From the NCBI GenBank assembly GCA_014360755.1, contig JACIWX010000006.1, positions 91,748 to 155,747 of the forward strand: DNA of 64,000 nt, given 5' to 3'. The position numbers and the translations under genes were made by a program. The notes beneath the pieces are model-generated. The model was not told where the DNA came from. It saw only the letters and a list, made by a program, of their open reading frames with translations, and did no database searches. This document shows, in pieces, positions 50,181 through 59,633 of the stretch. Every line of letters starts with the position of its first letter. The stretch's first letter is position 1. This DNA comes from Chloroflexota bacterium (GTDB lineage: Bacteria; Chloroflexota; Anaerolineae; UBA2200).

Positions 50181-51350
50181 TCACAGCCGTGAGTAAACAA
50201 TGCGGCCCTTGACCAGCGTTAGATAGACGTTTGCCTGCTTATCTATTACCGCCAGGCTGGCATCCTTGCCCACGGCAATGCTCCCCAGGCGATCAGCAAA
50301 GCCCATGGCTCTGGCCGGGTTCAGGGAGGCCATCTTGACCGCCTCGAGCAGCGGCACACCGACCGTCTGATGGACATTGCGCACACACTGATCCAATGTA
50401 GCCGTGCTTCCAGCCAGGGTACCATCAGGCAGCGTTGCCCGCCCTTCTTTCACGATGACGGTATGGCCAACTAACTCGTATGTCCCATCAGGCAACCCTG
50501 CCCCTGCCATCGCATCTGTAATCAGCACAACGCGATCGGTGCCAAGGCAGCGGATCAGCATCTTCATCGCCCCAGGATGCACATGAACTGTGTCAGCAAT
50601 CAACTCTGCCGTTACTTCATCAGAGGTCATAATCGCTCCAAACACGCCCGGCTCCCGATGCTGGAAGCCCCGCTGGGCATTGAAAGTGTGCGTCACATGG
50701 GTAAAATTGCCGCGCAAGGCAGCGCTGGCAAGCTCGTAATCGGCGTTGGTATGCCCCATGGATACCACCACCCCTGCCGCGCGGAAGAGGGCTGCTACTT
50801 CCTGCGCTCCAGGCAGTTCTGGAGCCAGTGTCATTTGGCGAATCCAGCCCCGCCCAGCCTGCAACACCGCCTCTGCTTCGTCCATGGCTGGCTGCCGCAG
50901 CCAAGCAGGGTTAAATGCCCCCTTCTTCTCCTTGCTGAGAAATGGGCCTTCCAGGTGCAAGCCTAGGGCTTCCGCACCAGGCGTGCCGGCATCCAACGCA
51001 TCTGCATAGGCACGCACCATTTGCACCAACGCCTCTGCGTGAGGGGCAGAAATCGAACAGAGAAAACCCGTCACACCCGCGCTGGCGACCCACTTGGAGT
51101 AGGCAGCCAAATCCCCCGCAATTTGATCCGACTCTCCAAAGGTGATCCCATTGCCACCATGCACGTGGACGTCAATGAAGCCCGGAACCACTATCCGGCC
51201 GCGCAAATCGAGACGCAAGCCATCAGTACGGGGAGCATCTTCCATCGGCCCTACATAGGCAATACGCCCATCATCGGAAATGACCACTGCTCCGCGCTCG
51301 ATAACCTCCGTAGGGGTAAATACGGTCGCATAGTATAGCATTATGGCCAT
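50181..51350 (-). CDS. nagA: N-acetylglucosamine-6-phosphate deacetylase
   Basis: 389 residues from ATG 51350; the open frame extends far upstream across its promoter, so earlier starts are unlikely. IDVHVHGGNGITFGE metal site, MGHTNADYELASAAL, THTFNAQRGFQHREPG and LITDAMAGAGLPDGTYEL with the catalytic Asp. It removes acetate from GlcNAc-6-P in amino-sugar catabolism. It is divergent from the SIS-domain gene, which could handle the resulting GlcN-6-P. Confidence 0.93.
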   Translation of the reverse strand: MAIMLYYATVFTPTEVIERGAVVISDDGRIAYVGPMEDAPRTDGLRLDLRGRIVVPGFIDVHVHGGNGITFGESDQIAGDLAAYSKWVASAGVTGFLCSISAPHAEALVQMVRAYADALDAGTPGAEALGLHLEGPFLSKEKKGAFNPAWLRQPAMDEAEAVLQAGRGWIRQMTLAPELPGAQEVAALFRAAGVVVSMGHTNADYELASAALRGNFTHVTHTFNAQRGFQHREPGVFGAIMTSDEVTAELIADTVHVHPGAMKMLIRCLGTDRVVLITDAMAGAGLPDGTYELVGHTVIVKEGRATLPDGTLAGSTATLDQCVRNVHQTVGVPLLEAVKMASLNPARAMGFADRLGSIAVGKDASLAVIDKQANVYLTLVKGRIVYSRL

Positions 51351-51400
51351 AATGATTCGCTTCCTCCTTTTTTCACTCGCTCTCCATTGAACTGGCAACA

Positions 51401-51428
51401 TATTAAACACGAATTCATCCAAAGTCAA
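51401..51428 (-). promoter_or_regulatory. Promoter of nagA
   Basis: Minus strand TTGACT (51428-51423), 16-nt spacer, TAATAT (51406-51401), back to back with the promoter of the SIS gene. Confidence 0.55.
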
Positions 51429-51462
51429 ACTGGCATAACTAACAACCTCGGTCAACACCCGT

Positions 51463-51491
51463 TTGACGGCAAAAACGCCGCCTGGTATAAT
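51463..51491 (+). promoter_or_regulatory. Promoter of the SIS-domain gene
   Basis: TTGACG (51463-51468), 17-nt spacer, TATAAT (51486-51491). Confidence 0.7.
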
Positions 51492-51524
51492 CCTTTCGCC
51501 GAAAGATCCCAATAGGAGGCTCTT

Positions 51525-52586
51525 ATGTCTCATGACACACCCGGCGCTTTCTTCCGTGAGGAGATCACAAGTCAGGGCAAAACTTGGGCTGAGATCATCC
51601 CCCTTGTTACCAGGCAAGCCACCGCCATCAAGGAACTTTTTGCCCGAGTAGATGAGGTGATCTTCAGTGGATGTGGCTCTGGCTTCAACGCTGCGCTCTA
51701 TGCAGCATCCATCCTGCAGATGCAAACAGGCTTCTCCGCCCGTGCCGTCGCAGCCGCGGAGATCTATCTATTCCCCAAAGGCGTTTTGGTCAACCAACGC
51801 AAAACACTGGCTGTGCTCATCTCGCGCTCAGGGAAAACCACGGAGGTTGTGCGCGCGTTGGACTATTTACGACGCCACGGCATCCGTACCATCGGCATCA
51901 CCTGCACGGCGGACAGCCCCTTGGCACAAGGCTGTGACCTCGCTCTGGTATTAACCCCGGCATTAGATCAAGCAGTCGCGACCACACGCTCGTTCACAGG
52001 GATGACACTAGCGGCCCAGTTCCTTGCGGCCATCGTTGCGGATGACGAAGCCAATCTCCATGTCCTGCATCGCTTGCCTGAGCTCTGTCAGGCGCAGATG
52101 GAACACTACCACGACCTAGGCAAGGCATTGGGTCAACGCACTGATTTGAGTCGCTATGCCTGTGTGGGCAACGGACCTTTCTTTGGCTTGGCGCGCGAAG
52201 CCCAATTGAAGATCAAGGAGACAGCACTGCTGCCAGCCGATGCCTATCCTATGCTCGAATTCCGACACGGTCCACAATCTACTGTGGATGGGCAGACATT
52301 GGTCATCGCATTTCTATCAGATCGCGCACGGCAGGAAGAAGTGCGTTTTGTGCGTGATATGAAAGCCCTTAGGGGCGTGATTTGGACGCTCTGTGATCAT
52401 GCGGACGAGGAACTGCGATTACACGCAGACTATATGCTCGAACTGAATTCGGACCTCCCTGAGCTCGTGCGGGGATTGCTGTACATGCCGGCTGTGCAGT
52501 ACATGGCTTACTACCGCTCGTTGGCTCAGGGCTTGAACCCAGATCAACCGCGTAACTTGTCCTATTGGGTGGATACATCGCGCTAA
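51525..52586 (+). CDS. Double-SIS-domain sugar-phosphate isomerase/deaminase (AgaS/GlmS-C type)
   Basis: 353 residues with two SIS domains: VIFSGCGSGFNAALYAASIL and LISRSGKTTEVVRALDYLRR in the first; the second contains PMLEFRHGPQSTVDG, the GlmS-like motif. The glutaminase domain of GlmS is missing, so it probably deaminates or isomerises amino-sugar phosphates rather than making glucosamine-6-P from glutamine. AGGAGG before the ATG. Divergent partner of nagA. Confidence 0.88.
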   Translation: MSHDTPGAFFREEITSQGKTWAEIIPLVTRQATAIKELFARVDEVIFSGCGSGFNAALYAASILQMQTGFSARAVAAAEIYLFPKGVLVNQRKTLAVLISRSGKTTEVVRALDYLRRHGIRTIGITCTADSPLAQGCDLALVLTPALDQAVATTRSFTGMTLAAQFLAAIVADDEANLHVLHRLPELCQAQMEHYHDLGKALGQRTDLSRYACVGNGPFFGLAREAQLKIKETALLPADAYPMLEFRHGPQSTVDGQTLVIAFLSDRARQEEVRFVRDMKALRGVIWTLCDHADEELRLHADYMLELNSDLPELVRGLLYMPAVQYMAYYRSLAQGLNPDQPRNLSYWVDTSR

Positions 52587-52653
52587 CCCATGCTATTGCA
52601 GCTGAGGAGCAGCCTACCGCAAGAGGGGTATCGTATGAGAGGAGAGAGCAAGC

Positions 52654-53253
52654 ATGCCACGTAAAGGCAGAAAACTAGACGCCCGTACAGAACAAGGCCG
52701 CCAGCTTGCACGACGGCTGTACGAATACAAGGTGAGCCAATTGGAAAGGCTTAGCGCAGAGGAACAAGGCAATCTGTTGCGCGATTTTCCTCTGCTCGGC
52801 GAAACCGAATTCAAAGATGTGCTCCGCCAGGTCATCGAAGCCAAGCGCTATGAGCAAGAACGCATTGGCTGGCAAGCGATACCCCATGATGTAGCCGTGC
52901 TGGTTACCGTAGCCATGACTTGCCTGTTGGACTTGCGCGCCGGCATTGTGGCTGGCATCGCGATTCTGGTACTATTGGAAAGCCTCTTCCAGTTCTACTT
53001 TGACCGCAAACTCTATCGCCCGTTGAGCACACTCGTCTGGTTTACCTATCCTGCCTATGCCTTGTTGGCTTACGTGCTCTATCGCCGGGGATTCAGTGCC
53101 CTCTGGATCATAGCCGCTGTCGCATTCGCATGGGGTGGGACTTTCCTCCTGGGTATGCTGGCGCGTGTGCCACTGCGTATGATCCTCAATGCCCGCATCA
53201 AAGCAGCCGAGGAGAGCGCTCGCCTCAAGAAAGAAAAACCTCCCAAGCGCTGA
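52654..53253 (+). CDS. Membrane protein, unknown function
   Basis: 199 residues: a basic, helical N-terminal 75 residues, then three or four membrane segments (about 80-110, 125-145, 148-170) and a Lys-rich C-terminus (KKEKPPKR). Not recognised. GGAGAGAGCAAGC before the ATG. Confidence 0.6.
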   Translation: MPRKGRKLDARTEQGRQLARRLYEYKVSQLERLSAEEQGNLLRDFPLLGETEFKDVLRQVIEAKRYEQERIGWQAIPHDVAVLVTVAMTCLLDLRAGIVAGIAILVLLESLFQFYFDRKLYRPLSTLVWFTYPAYALLAYVLYRRGFSALWIIAAVAFAWGGTFLLGMLARVPLRMILNARIKAAEESARLKKEKPPKR

Positions 53254-53261
53254 AGCCTGTG

Positions 53262-53927
53262 CTATCCTATCGAGTGGGCTGACCAATCACGCTTGCGGAG
53301 ATCCTCCAGCACCTCACGCAGGTTCAAGAAAGGTATGACAGGGCTATGATGCGCACGGCAATAATCCAATAAACTCGCTCGGGCGTACAGCACATCAGTA
53401 GCTCCTACTACCTCGACGTCAGACAAGCCATCGCCGATAAACACCACTTGAAAACCATCTGCCTGATAGCGCCGGACAAGGGCTAGTTTGGATGTCCCAC
53501 GCAGCGGGGTTTCTGGGCTATACCATGGAAAAGACAATCGCAATCCATTTGGACCAAAGTGGATTTCATTGGCATAGATAGTTACATTATGAATGCCGTG
53601 ACAATGGAGGATATGCTGGATATACCAGACGAGGCCATCACTGACAATGGCAAAATGGTAGCCACGCTGCTTGCAGAAATCTAGCAAATCAGCCAACGCC
53701 GGGTCCAAGGGAATGGTAGACAGAAAATGCTCCATCTCAGCCTGGCTGGCTGTTACAGTGGCAAAGCAAGCGCGCATTTCTTCCGGGGTGCTGATTTTGC
53801 CCTGCTCCCATAGTTTCACCATTTGCAGGCAAGAAGGAGCCGCAAACTTGCGGTACAGCATGTCTATCACGATGCAGGGTGTAGCCGTACCATCGAAATC
53901 GCACAGCACCGCTGTTTTCGACCTCAA
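53262..53927 (-). CDS. MtnX/SerB-like HAD phosphatase
   Basis: 221 residues. HAD motif I LCDFDGTAT, motif II IVSDG, motif III region TSKLALV and motif IV VVFIGDGLSDVEVVG. The small-domain pattern matches 2-hydroxy-3-keto-5-methylthiopentenyl-1-phosphate phosphatase (MtnX) and phosphoserine phosphatase relatives. No other methionine-salvage gene is nearby, so the substrate is open. Confidence 0.82.
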   Translation of the reverse strand: MRSKTAVLCDFDGTATPCIVIDMLYRKFAAPSCLQMVKLWEQGKISTPEEMRACFATVTASQAEMEHFLSTIPLDPALADLLDFCKQRGYHFAIVSDGLVWYIQHILHCHGIHNVTIYANEIHFGPNGLRLSFPWYSPETPLRGTSKLALVRRYQADGFQVVFIGDGLSDVEVVGATDVLYARASLLDYCRAHHSPVIPFLNLREVLEDLRKRDWSAHSIG

Positions 53928-53958
53928 CTTTAATCACCATTTCTTTCCGCGTTTGTGC

Positions 53959-54402
53959 TCAGCTCTTTGAGCGGCGTCTTTTGCTGCGCAAAGACTTGAC
54001 CCACTGCTCCAATCGCTCTGGGCTAGCCACGTTGGGCTCCCAATCCGCTCCGCCTTCAACTGCCTTCTCAATGATTTGGTAAACTTCTTTGGGATATGCT
54101 TCCACCCAGCGCACCCAGGCAGGCTTGATAAAAGTTGGCGGCTGCAACGTCCACCACAGCCCACAGGCAATCAAGAGCACAAACAAGCCCTGATACAAGA
54201 TATAGTAGGAACCCAGCCGCGCTGCCGCTATAGCATTGAAAGAGTACAGGATAAACAGCAATCCCAGGGGGATATAGCCATAAACCGTGCCACGCGAGCG
54301 CCAGTACCAATTCTTCCACAAGCCAAGCCGCGCGGCAACACCCAAAGCAGCAAAAGTAACTCCAAAGATTCTGATCAAAAACTGTGCATCAAGTCCAAAC
54401 AT
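53959..54402 (-). CDS. Membrane protein, unknown function
   Basis: 147 residues from ATG 54402 (GAGGGGTGAG upstream, just inside the end of the preceding gene). Three membrane segments (about 5-25, 41-62, 68-86), then a soluble C-terminal part with EAYPKEVYQIIEKAV and a Lys/Arg-rich tail. Not recognised. Confidence 0.6.
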   Translation of the reverse strand: MFGLDAQFLIRIFGVTFAALGVAARLGLWKNWYWRSRGTVYGYIPLGLLFILYSFNAIAAARLGSYYILYQGLFVLLIACGLWWTLQPPTFIKPAWVRWVEAYPKEVYQIIEKAVEGGADWEPNVASPERLEQWVKSLRSKRRRSKS

Positions 54403-54403
54403 C

Positions 54404-55681
54404 TCACCCCTCTTGCAGTAAGCGCAATGCCACGTCGCGCAGTTCTTCAGCGGCATCAGCACCATAGGGGCTGATCAGCGCTTCGTAGGTTTCCTCGGCG
54501 ATAGAGACAGCGTCTGGGAAATAGCCCAAATAGTCATTGGCATAACTCACCACCGCAGTATAGGGATATTTACTCTGCTGTTTGATCTCTAGCACGGTTC
54601 GTGTAAAAGGCTCGCCGGGCAAACCCACAAGCGCCAGATCGCCTATCTGCATCACTTGTACCTGGCTGCTGCGTTGCTTAAGGTTGGACAATTCTTTAGC
54701 CATCAGTGCTTGGCCCATCGCACCCTCCACCCGTGTGGTTGCACGACGGATCTCGCCATGCGCTGCCCCAACCGCTTTCAATGTTTCCAACTCTGCTTGT
54801 AGCCGTTCTACTTCACGCTGTGCTTCGTCAGCGGACGGAAAGTGCCGAAACTTGGGTTCCACCACCGCTATCCGAGCGCCTAGACTCACTGTCTCCCGCG
54901 TTACAATGGTCTGCATCTCCTTGAGCACTTCGCCAGCTAGGATGCGCCCCATGCGCTCCACTTCGTCATAGGACTGGCTCCGCCTGGTGAAACGGGTGCT
55001 GACATCCCCCGAAGCCCCGTTCGTGTACAGGAAGACAGTATGCGGGTAGAGGCAGCGTAACGCAGCACGTGCCGCCCCGGGATAATCCGCGGAGAAAAAC
55101 AAGTTCTGGTAACCGAGCACTGTGGGGTGGCAGCCATAGTTCATCATGATCGCGATAGGCTGACCCGAGGCATCATCTACACGCAGGACAACCACTTCGC
55201 TATCCAGCAAGCCTTTTTCCGGGTCGTTGCGGTTGCGCCCAATCCCTTCCACCTTGCCGCGGCCCACACCCAACCGCGCTGGTTGCAGACGTTCGCGAGC
55301 CCAAATCGCCGCGCCTACTAGTTTGCGCTCCACTATACTTTGAAGTTCAGAATCCTGAGTTGCAGAGAAATGGGGGCGACGGAAACCCCCAGGACCCGAG
55401 TGCGTGTGTGTACAAGCAACCAGCGTACACTGGCCAGGTACTCCAATCGCTTGTTCAATGCCCTCCCGCACCCGTTGAGTAAAGTCCAGACTCACCCCCA
55501 ATAGGTCCATGCTGATGAGCACTGCCTGATCGTCACCACATTTGAGCAGCAAAAGTTGAGCCAACAGTGGGTCCAGCACACCCAGGCTGGTCCCCTTGCG
55601 GGCACTGTAGCCATCAAAACCTGAGCCAACTGGCGGGGTGATGTCTACCTCGACCGCGCCAGCCTGAAATTGTTCTACCAT
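54404..55681 (-). CDS. Neutral/alkaline ceramidase-like protein
   Basis: 425 residues from ATG 55681. AGAVEVDITPPVGSGFDGY and LVACTHTHSGPGGF are the N-terminal metal-site pattern of ceramidase-like enzymes, followed by GCHPTVLG and LYTNGASGDVS. No signal peptide is visible, so a cytosolic amidase acting on an acylated amino sugar or similar is more likely than a ceramidase. Last but one in the PTS gene row. Confidence 0.75.
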   Translation of the reverse strand: MVEQFQAGAVEVDITPPVGSGFDGYSARKGTSLGVLDPLLAQLLLLKCGDDQAVLISMDLLGVSLDFTQRVREGIEQAIGVPGQCTLVACTHTHSGPGGFRRPHFSATQDSELQSIVERKLVGAAIWARERLQPARLGVGRGKVEGIGRNRNDPEKGLLDSEVVVLRVDDASGQPIAIMMNYGCHPTVLGYQNLFFSADYPGAARAALRCLYPHTVFLYTNGASGDVSTRFTRRSQSYDEVERMGRILAGEVLKEMQTIVTRETVSLGARIAVVEPKFRHFPSADEAQREVERLQAELETLKAVGAAHGEIRRATTRVEGAMGQALMAKELSNLKQRSSQVQVMQIGDLALVGLPGEPFTRTVLEIKQQSKYPYTAVVSYANDYLGYFPDAVSIAEETYEALISPYGADAAEELRDVALRLLQEG

Positions 55682-55872
55682 GATCACACCTCACCAAATG
55701 TTGTTTATCACCATATCAGCCAATTCGTACTATTTCTTCCCGCGGGAATGGCGCAATGTTGGTCCCTTCGAATAAGCAAAGGAGTATCACACGCCAGCAC
55801 ATCGCAAAGAAAAGGGCCTTCACCACACATCGTGCAGGCCCATCACAAAGACATTAAATGGAAACAGTCCGG

Positions 55873-56376
55873 CTACTTAGCCCATTCTGGCAAAGTTTTT
55901 TCAATAGTTGGCCAGTATTCAGTGTCCGGGTCTGGGGGCATCATGCGACAAGTGATGCGAATGCCCATCTCATGCAGCTTCTTCAAAGCCTTCACGCCCG
56001 ATTCCGTCAGGTACACCGTATTAGAGATTTTCTTAGAACCGCGCACAAAGGCTTGGTTGCCCAGGTTCAGGACGGGCATCTTCAAGCCATTTTCCACCAG
56101 CGCTAATCCATCCTCTGGATATTTGGCGATGATGAAAATGTTCTCCTTCTCCGCCTCGGGATTGCCATTGCAATAAGCCACGCAGTCTTTGATGGAAAGC
56201 ACGGAGACTTTGGCACCAATTGGCGCCACAGCCTTCAACAGGGTTACCTGCAAAGGATCAGCCGCCACCTGGTCATTGGTCACGATGATATGATCAATGC
56301 GAAACTCGGCATTCCATGATACCAAGATTTGGCCATGGATTAAACGATTGTCCATGCGCACATGAATAACTGGCAT
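55873..56376 (-). CDS. PTS system mannose-class EIIB component
   Basis: 167 residues from ATG 56376. VIHVRMDNRLIHGQILVSW holds the phosphorylated His of mannose-family EIIB, and the VTNDQVAADPLQVTLLKA block follows. It accepts phosphate from EIIA and passes it to the incoming sugar. GGGAGAGT before the ATG. Confidence 0.93.
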   Translation of the reverse strand: MPVIHVRMDNRLIHGQILVSWNAEFRIDHIIVTNDQVAADPLQVTLLKAVAPIGAKVSVLSIKDCVAYCNGNPEAEKENIFIIAKYPEDGLALVENGLKMPVLNLGNQAFVRGSKKISNTVYLTESGVKALKKLHEMGIRITCRMMPPDPDTEYWPTIEKTLPEWAK

Positions 56377-56406
56377 GCTACTCTCCCACACTCAACAGGA
56401 TGATTT

Positions 56407-56811
56407 TTATTGCTCAACAGGCTTTTTGTCCAGGGTTTCCGATAAGGTGCGGATGCCGCTCATTCCTGCTTCCCGAGCGACTTCTACCAACTTCGTCAAG
56501 CTCTGCCCTTCGCGTTGGACAGCTAGCTCCAAAAGCATAGGCAGGCTCACCCCAGAGATCACCTCAATCTGATCGCGCTGCACGGCAAGACGGGCGCTGG
56601 CATTGAACGGACTGGCACCGAAAACATCTACCAGGATCAGGACGCCATCCCCATGGTCCACTTCCTCTATCGCTGCCGCGATGCGATCCATTAAGCTTTC
56701 TACGCTGTCTTCCTCGCGCAGGTTAACAGCCACGATACCATCCTGCTTGCCTACGATCATACGCGCAGCATCCAGCATCCCTTCGGCCATCTCGCCATGA
56801 CAAACAATCAC
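56407..56811 (-). CDS. PTS system mannose-class EIIA component
   Basis: 134 residues if started at GTG 56811. VCHGEMAEGMLDAARMIVG carries the active His, then VDVFGASPFNASARL. Homologues usually begin M-x-G-I-V-I-V-S-H-G; the upstream codons here read ATT CTG GTT GGG ATT and follow GGGGGAG, so the true start may be an unusual ATT or CTG at about 56825-56821, extending the first strand. Confidence 0.9.
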   Translation of the reverse strand: MIVCHGEMAEGMLDAARMIVGKQDGIVAVNLREEDSVESLMDRIAAAIEEVDHGDGVLILVDVFGASPFNASARLAVQRDQIEVISGVSLPMLLELAVQREGQSLTKLVEVAREAGMSGIRTLSETLDKKPVEQ

Positions 56812-56849
56812 AATCCCAACCAGAATCTCCCCCTATAACGATTAAAGAA

Positions 56850-57572
56850 TTAAATCTTAGAAAGCAGACCCATTGAAGCAGCCAGATGTCCGTATTTTTC
56901 TACCACGCGACGGTTGTGCTCGTCCCCACCCTCCACATTAGCACTGATAAGAATTGGAGGAGTTTCGCCCTTCTCAATGATGTACTGAATCGCTTCGACC
57001 ATCACCGCATTGAGAATTGCTGCACCGAATACGGTTGAGGCTGGTCCCGCCTTCATAGGCAAACCCTCAAAACTCATGCAGGCATCACCTACTGGCGTCC
57101 CGGTGTCCAGCACGATTTCCGCAATCTCGTACAACTTCTTTCCACTCGAATGCCGCGAGGGCACACTTTTTGAGTGTGCCAAGGAAGTCACAGCGATCAC
57201 ATGCAGGCCCATCTCCTTGGCTCGCATTGCTACTTCGATAGGTTCAGGGTTTCGCCCCGAGTTGGAAATGACAAAGATTGTCTCGCCAGCTTTAAGCGGC
57301 AAGCCCTTCAACAAGATTTCCCCATAGCCCTCTAATCGTTCCGCTTTGCCCCACATGGGATCAGGGATACTGACCACGGGATACAATCCTCCTGCGCGCG
57401 AGTGGATTTCCCGCGCGAGGCATTGGGAATGGCCGCTACCAAAGGCGTATACCAGTCCTCCTTTAATGACCGTATCTCCCACCAGGACTGCCGCCTTGCG
57501 AATGGCCTCGCCCTGGGTTTCCTTCATCTGCTGCAACGACTTACATAGCATATCCAGATACTCGATGTACAT
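56850..57572 (-). CDS. SIS-domain sugar phosphate isomerase (UPF0309-like)
   Basis: 240 residues from ATG 57572 (AAAAGGAGAAGG upstream). One SIS domain: YAFGSGHSQCLAREIHSRAGG and FVISNSGRNPEPIEVAM. Embedded between EIID and EIIA genes, so it probably processes the PTS-imported sugar phosphate, for example an N-acetylated or branched amino sugar. Confidence 0.88.
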   Translation of the reverse strand: MYIEYLDMLCKSLQQMKETQGEAIRKAAVLVGDTVIKGGLVYAFGSGHSQCLAREIHSRAGGLYPVVSIPDPMWGKAERLEGYGEILLKGLPLKAGETIFVISNSGRNPEPIEVAMRAKEMGLHVIAVTSLAHSKSVPSRHSSGKKLYEIAEIVLDTGTPVGDACMSFEGLPMKAGPASTVFGAAILNAVMVEAIQYIIEKGETPPILISANVEGGDEHNRRVVEKYGHLAASMGLLSKI

Positions 57573-57690
57573 TTCCTTCTCCTTTTGTGTTCCTAGCAAT
57601 AGAGCGTGATGAAGAGGGGCAAGGCAATTGGAGTACGAACCTCCTCTTTCCTCGCCCCTCCTTAGCCGCTACCCGTACTGAGTTGTGAGA

Positions 57691-58515
57691 CTAGCCCAGG
57701 ATGCCTAGCGCACCACCCACAAAACCAATAACCACTAAGAGCACGATAACGCGCATGGGGGTCCAGCCTTTCTTCTTGAGCAGCCAGTAGGCCAAAAGCG
57801 TGAGCGCAACGGGAAGCATATAGGGCAAGATCGTATCTAATTGTTTCTGAAGTTCAATAGTCTGCGTGACCTTCTCGCCGCGTACCGTAACTTCGCGCAC
57901 CCACTTCAGTGGTGTACTGACCTTCACTATGGAGGGCGCAAAGCCGCCTACAACAATAAGGCCAACGAACGTGGCTAGTTCAGTGATACGCTGGATAGCC
58001 CCACTACCCAACCGGGCGATCAGATTCGTGCCCTGGTTGTATGCCCAGAAGAATTGCCAGTAGCGCACAGCCAAGTAGGGGATGAAGATCAACAGCGCGG
58101 TCAGTATCGGACCCATAATATTCCCTTCAAGAGCCATCACAGAGCCGATACTGAAAACAATGCTATTGTACAATGCCCATGCCAGGCTATCGCCCACACC
58201 AGCCAGCGGGCCCATCAAACCAACTTTGAGACCTTCTGTAGTCTCCAACGAGGCGCCGGCTTCCTCCAATGCAATGTGTGCTCCAATGATTAACGGGGCT
58301 CCAATCAGTGGGTTGGTGTTGAAGAAGTTCAAGTTAGTCAGAAAGGCTTCCTTGAATTCCTCTGGGTCAGGGCGGGTCTTTTTCAGAATGGGTATCATCG
58401 CAAAGCAGTAACCCACAGACTGCATCCGCTCATAGTTCCAGCCAAACTGGAAGGTCCAGAAGTAGCGCCAGAAAGCCGACATAAGGTCGGCGCGTGTGAG
58501 TTTCTTTTCTGCCAT
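57691..58515 (-). CDS. PTS system mannose-class EIID component
   Basis: 274 residues, KLTRADLMSAFWRYFWTFQFGWNYERMQSVGYCF at the start, and GPLAGVGDSLAWALYNSIV, a diagnostic EIID motif. C-terminal membrane helices. It forms the sugar channel with EIIC, 2 nt downstream of that gene. Confidence 0.94.
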   Translation of the reverse strand: MAEKKLTRADLMSAFWRYFWTFQFGWNYERMQSVGYCFAMIPILKKTRPDPEEFKEAFLTNLNFFNTNPLIGAPLIIGAHIALEEAGASLETTEGLKVGLMGPLAGVGDSLAWALYNSIVFSIGSVMALEGNIMGPILTALLIFIPYLAVRYWQFFWAYNQGTNLIARLGSGAIQRITELATFVGLIVVGGFAPSIVKVSTPLKWVREVTVRGEKVTQTIELQKQLDTILPYMLPVALTLLAYWLLKKKGWTPMRVIVLLVVIGFVGGALGILG

Positions 58516-58517
58516 CG

Positions 58518-59255
58518 TTATGCCTCCTTAGCCCCATACTTCAGTTGCTGGTATATAACTGCGATCGCAACTGCTGCCAGAGCAATACCTACCAGGGGCA
58601 TCTTGAGATAAGCGAACATCACGAACCCAAGCAGTAAAAAGATCGGATACTGCTCGACGGGCAAGATTTTGAGCAACATGGCAAAACCTAGAGCCGGCAA
58701 CATACCCCCAGTGACCTTAAGGCCCTTGTTAAACCAAGGATTCGCCTCAAAGAAGCTGGAAACTGCTTTCACCAGCGGTTCACCAAAGGCCACCGCCAGA
58801 AAGACGGGAATAGCACGAGAAAGGCCCCAGATTGTATGGCTGAAAAAGATCATCATCCGGTCAAAAGCTGCAGCATCACCCTTCTCCGCATAGCGGTCTG
58901 CCGCGTGAACAAAGACAAAGTTGAGGAACCGCTGCAAAACGTCCACCTGCGTTAGCAGAAGCGCGGCAGGGATAGCCAGGGCAATTCCCGTCTCGAAGCC
59001 CATGGTCTTGCCAAAATACGTGCCCAGGATGGAGCCAACCAGATAGTCTGGGATGGTCGCACCCCCGTAGGTGTAGACACCAAGGGCCATCAGTTCGAGG
59101 GTTCCCCCAATCATCATGCCCATCTGCACATCGCCCACCAAGATACCAGCCACCGTACCAGCCATCAATGGGCGGGCAGCCATAATGAGCTTTGGGGAGA
59201 GGTTATCACAGATCGCCAGGTAGGCCCAAATTGCCAGAATCAAAGCCGTTAGCAT
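58518..59255 (-). CDS. PTS system mannose-class EIIC component
   Basis: 245 residues with six to eight membrane segments; MAARPLMAGTVAGILVGDVQMGMMIGGTLELMALG is the EIIC signature. First gene of the minus-strand row EIIC-EIID-SIS-EIIA-EIIB-ceramidase-like. No EI or HPr gene is in the window. Confidence 0.94.
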   Translation of the reverse strand: MLTALILAIWAYLAICDNLSPKLIMAARPLMAGTVAGILVGDVQMGMMIGGTLELMALGVYTYGGATIPDYLVGSILGTYFGKTMGFETGIALAIPAALLLTQVDVLQRFLNFVFVHAADRYAEKGDAAAFDRMMIFFSHTIWGLSRAIPVFLAVAFGEPLVKAVSSFFEANPWFNKGLKVTGGMLPALGFAMLLKILPVEQYPIFLLLGFVMFAYLKMPLVGIALAAVAIAVIYQQLKYGAKEA

Positions 59256-59459
59256 ACATACCTCCTTCTAAAAATTTAGGCGAGAGAGATTCCAACCGAT
59301 GACACACCTACTGCTTTACGCTTATAGGCATCACCTCCTCTCCACCGTGCCTGGAGGTCTAGCTTGGATGAGAGCCTACACCTTGAAAGCGACCTCGCTT
59401 GAACGGCTCAGCAGGGACCGCCTCCATCGTGCGGAAGTTATGAACAAACTACTAATCAT

Positions 59460-59488
59460 AAAATACTCCAAACTGACCAATTTGTCAA
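59460..59488 (-). promoter_or_regulatory. Promoter of the PTS operon
   Basis: Minus strand TTGACA (59488-59483), 17-nt spacer, TATTTT (59465-59460), leaving a leader of about 200 nt in which nothing else was recognised. The third 131-bp element is inserted 15 bp upstream of the -35. Confidence 0.6.
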
Positions 59489-59503
59489 ATTCGAAAAGGC
59501 ATT

Positions 59504-59633
59504 GAGAGTGTTGAAAAAGCCCTTTCAGTGTCATGCTGAACGAAGTGAAGCATCTCACAGTACTTGGGAAAATACGGCTAAAGTTACGCGAGACCCTTCG
59601 CTTGCTCAGGGTGACAAGATTTTCAACACTCTC
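59504..59633. mobile_element. 130-bp MITE-like element, copy 3
   Basis: Same element as at 12494 and 45383, one base shorter; perfect 14-bp terminal repeats; flanked by the 10-bp direct repeat AAAAGGCATT (59494-59503 and 59634-59643). It lies just upstream of the PTS promoter. Confidence 0.88.

Noticed and set aside
51351..51725. Upstream extension of nagA by 125 codons
   Set aside because: It would cross the nagA promoter and the start of the divergent SIS gene, and does not match NagA proteins.
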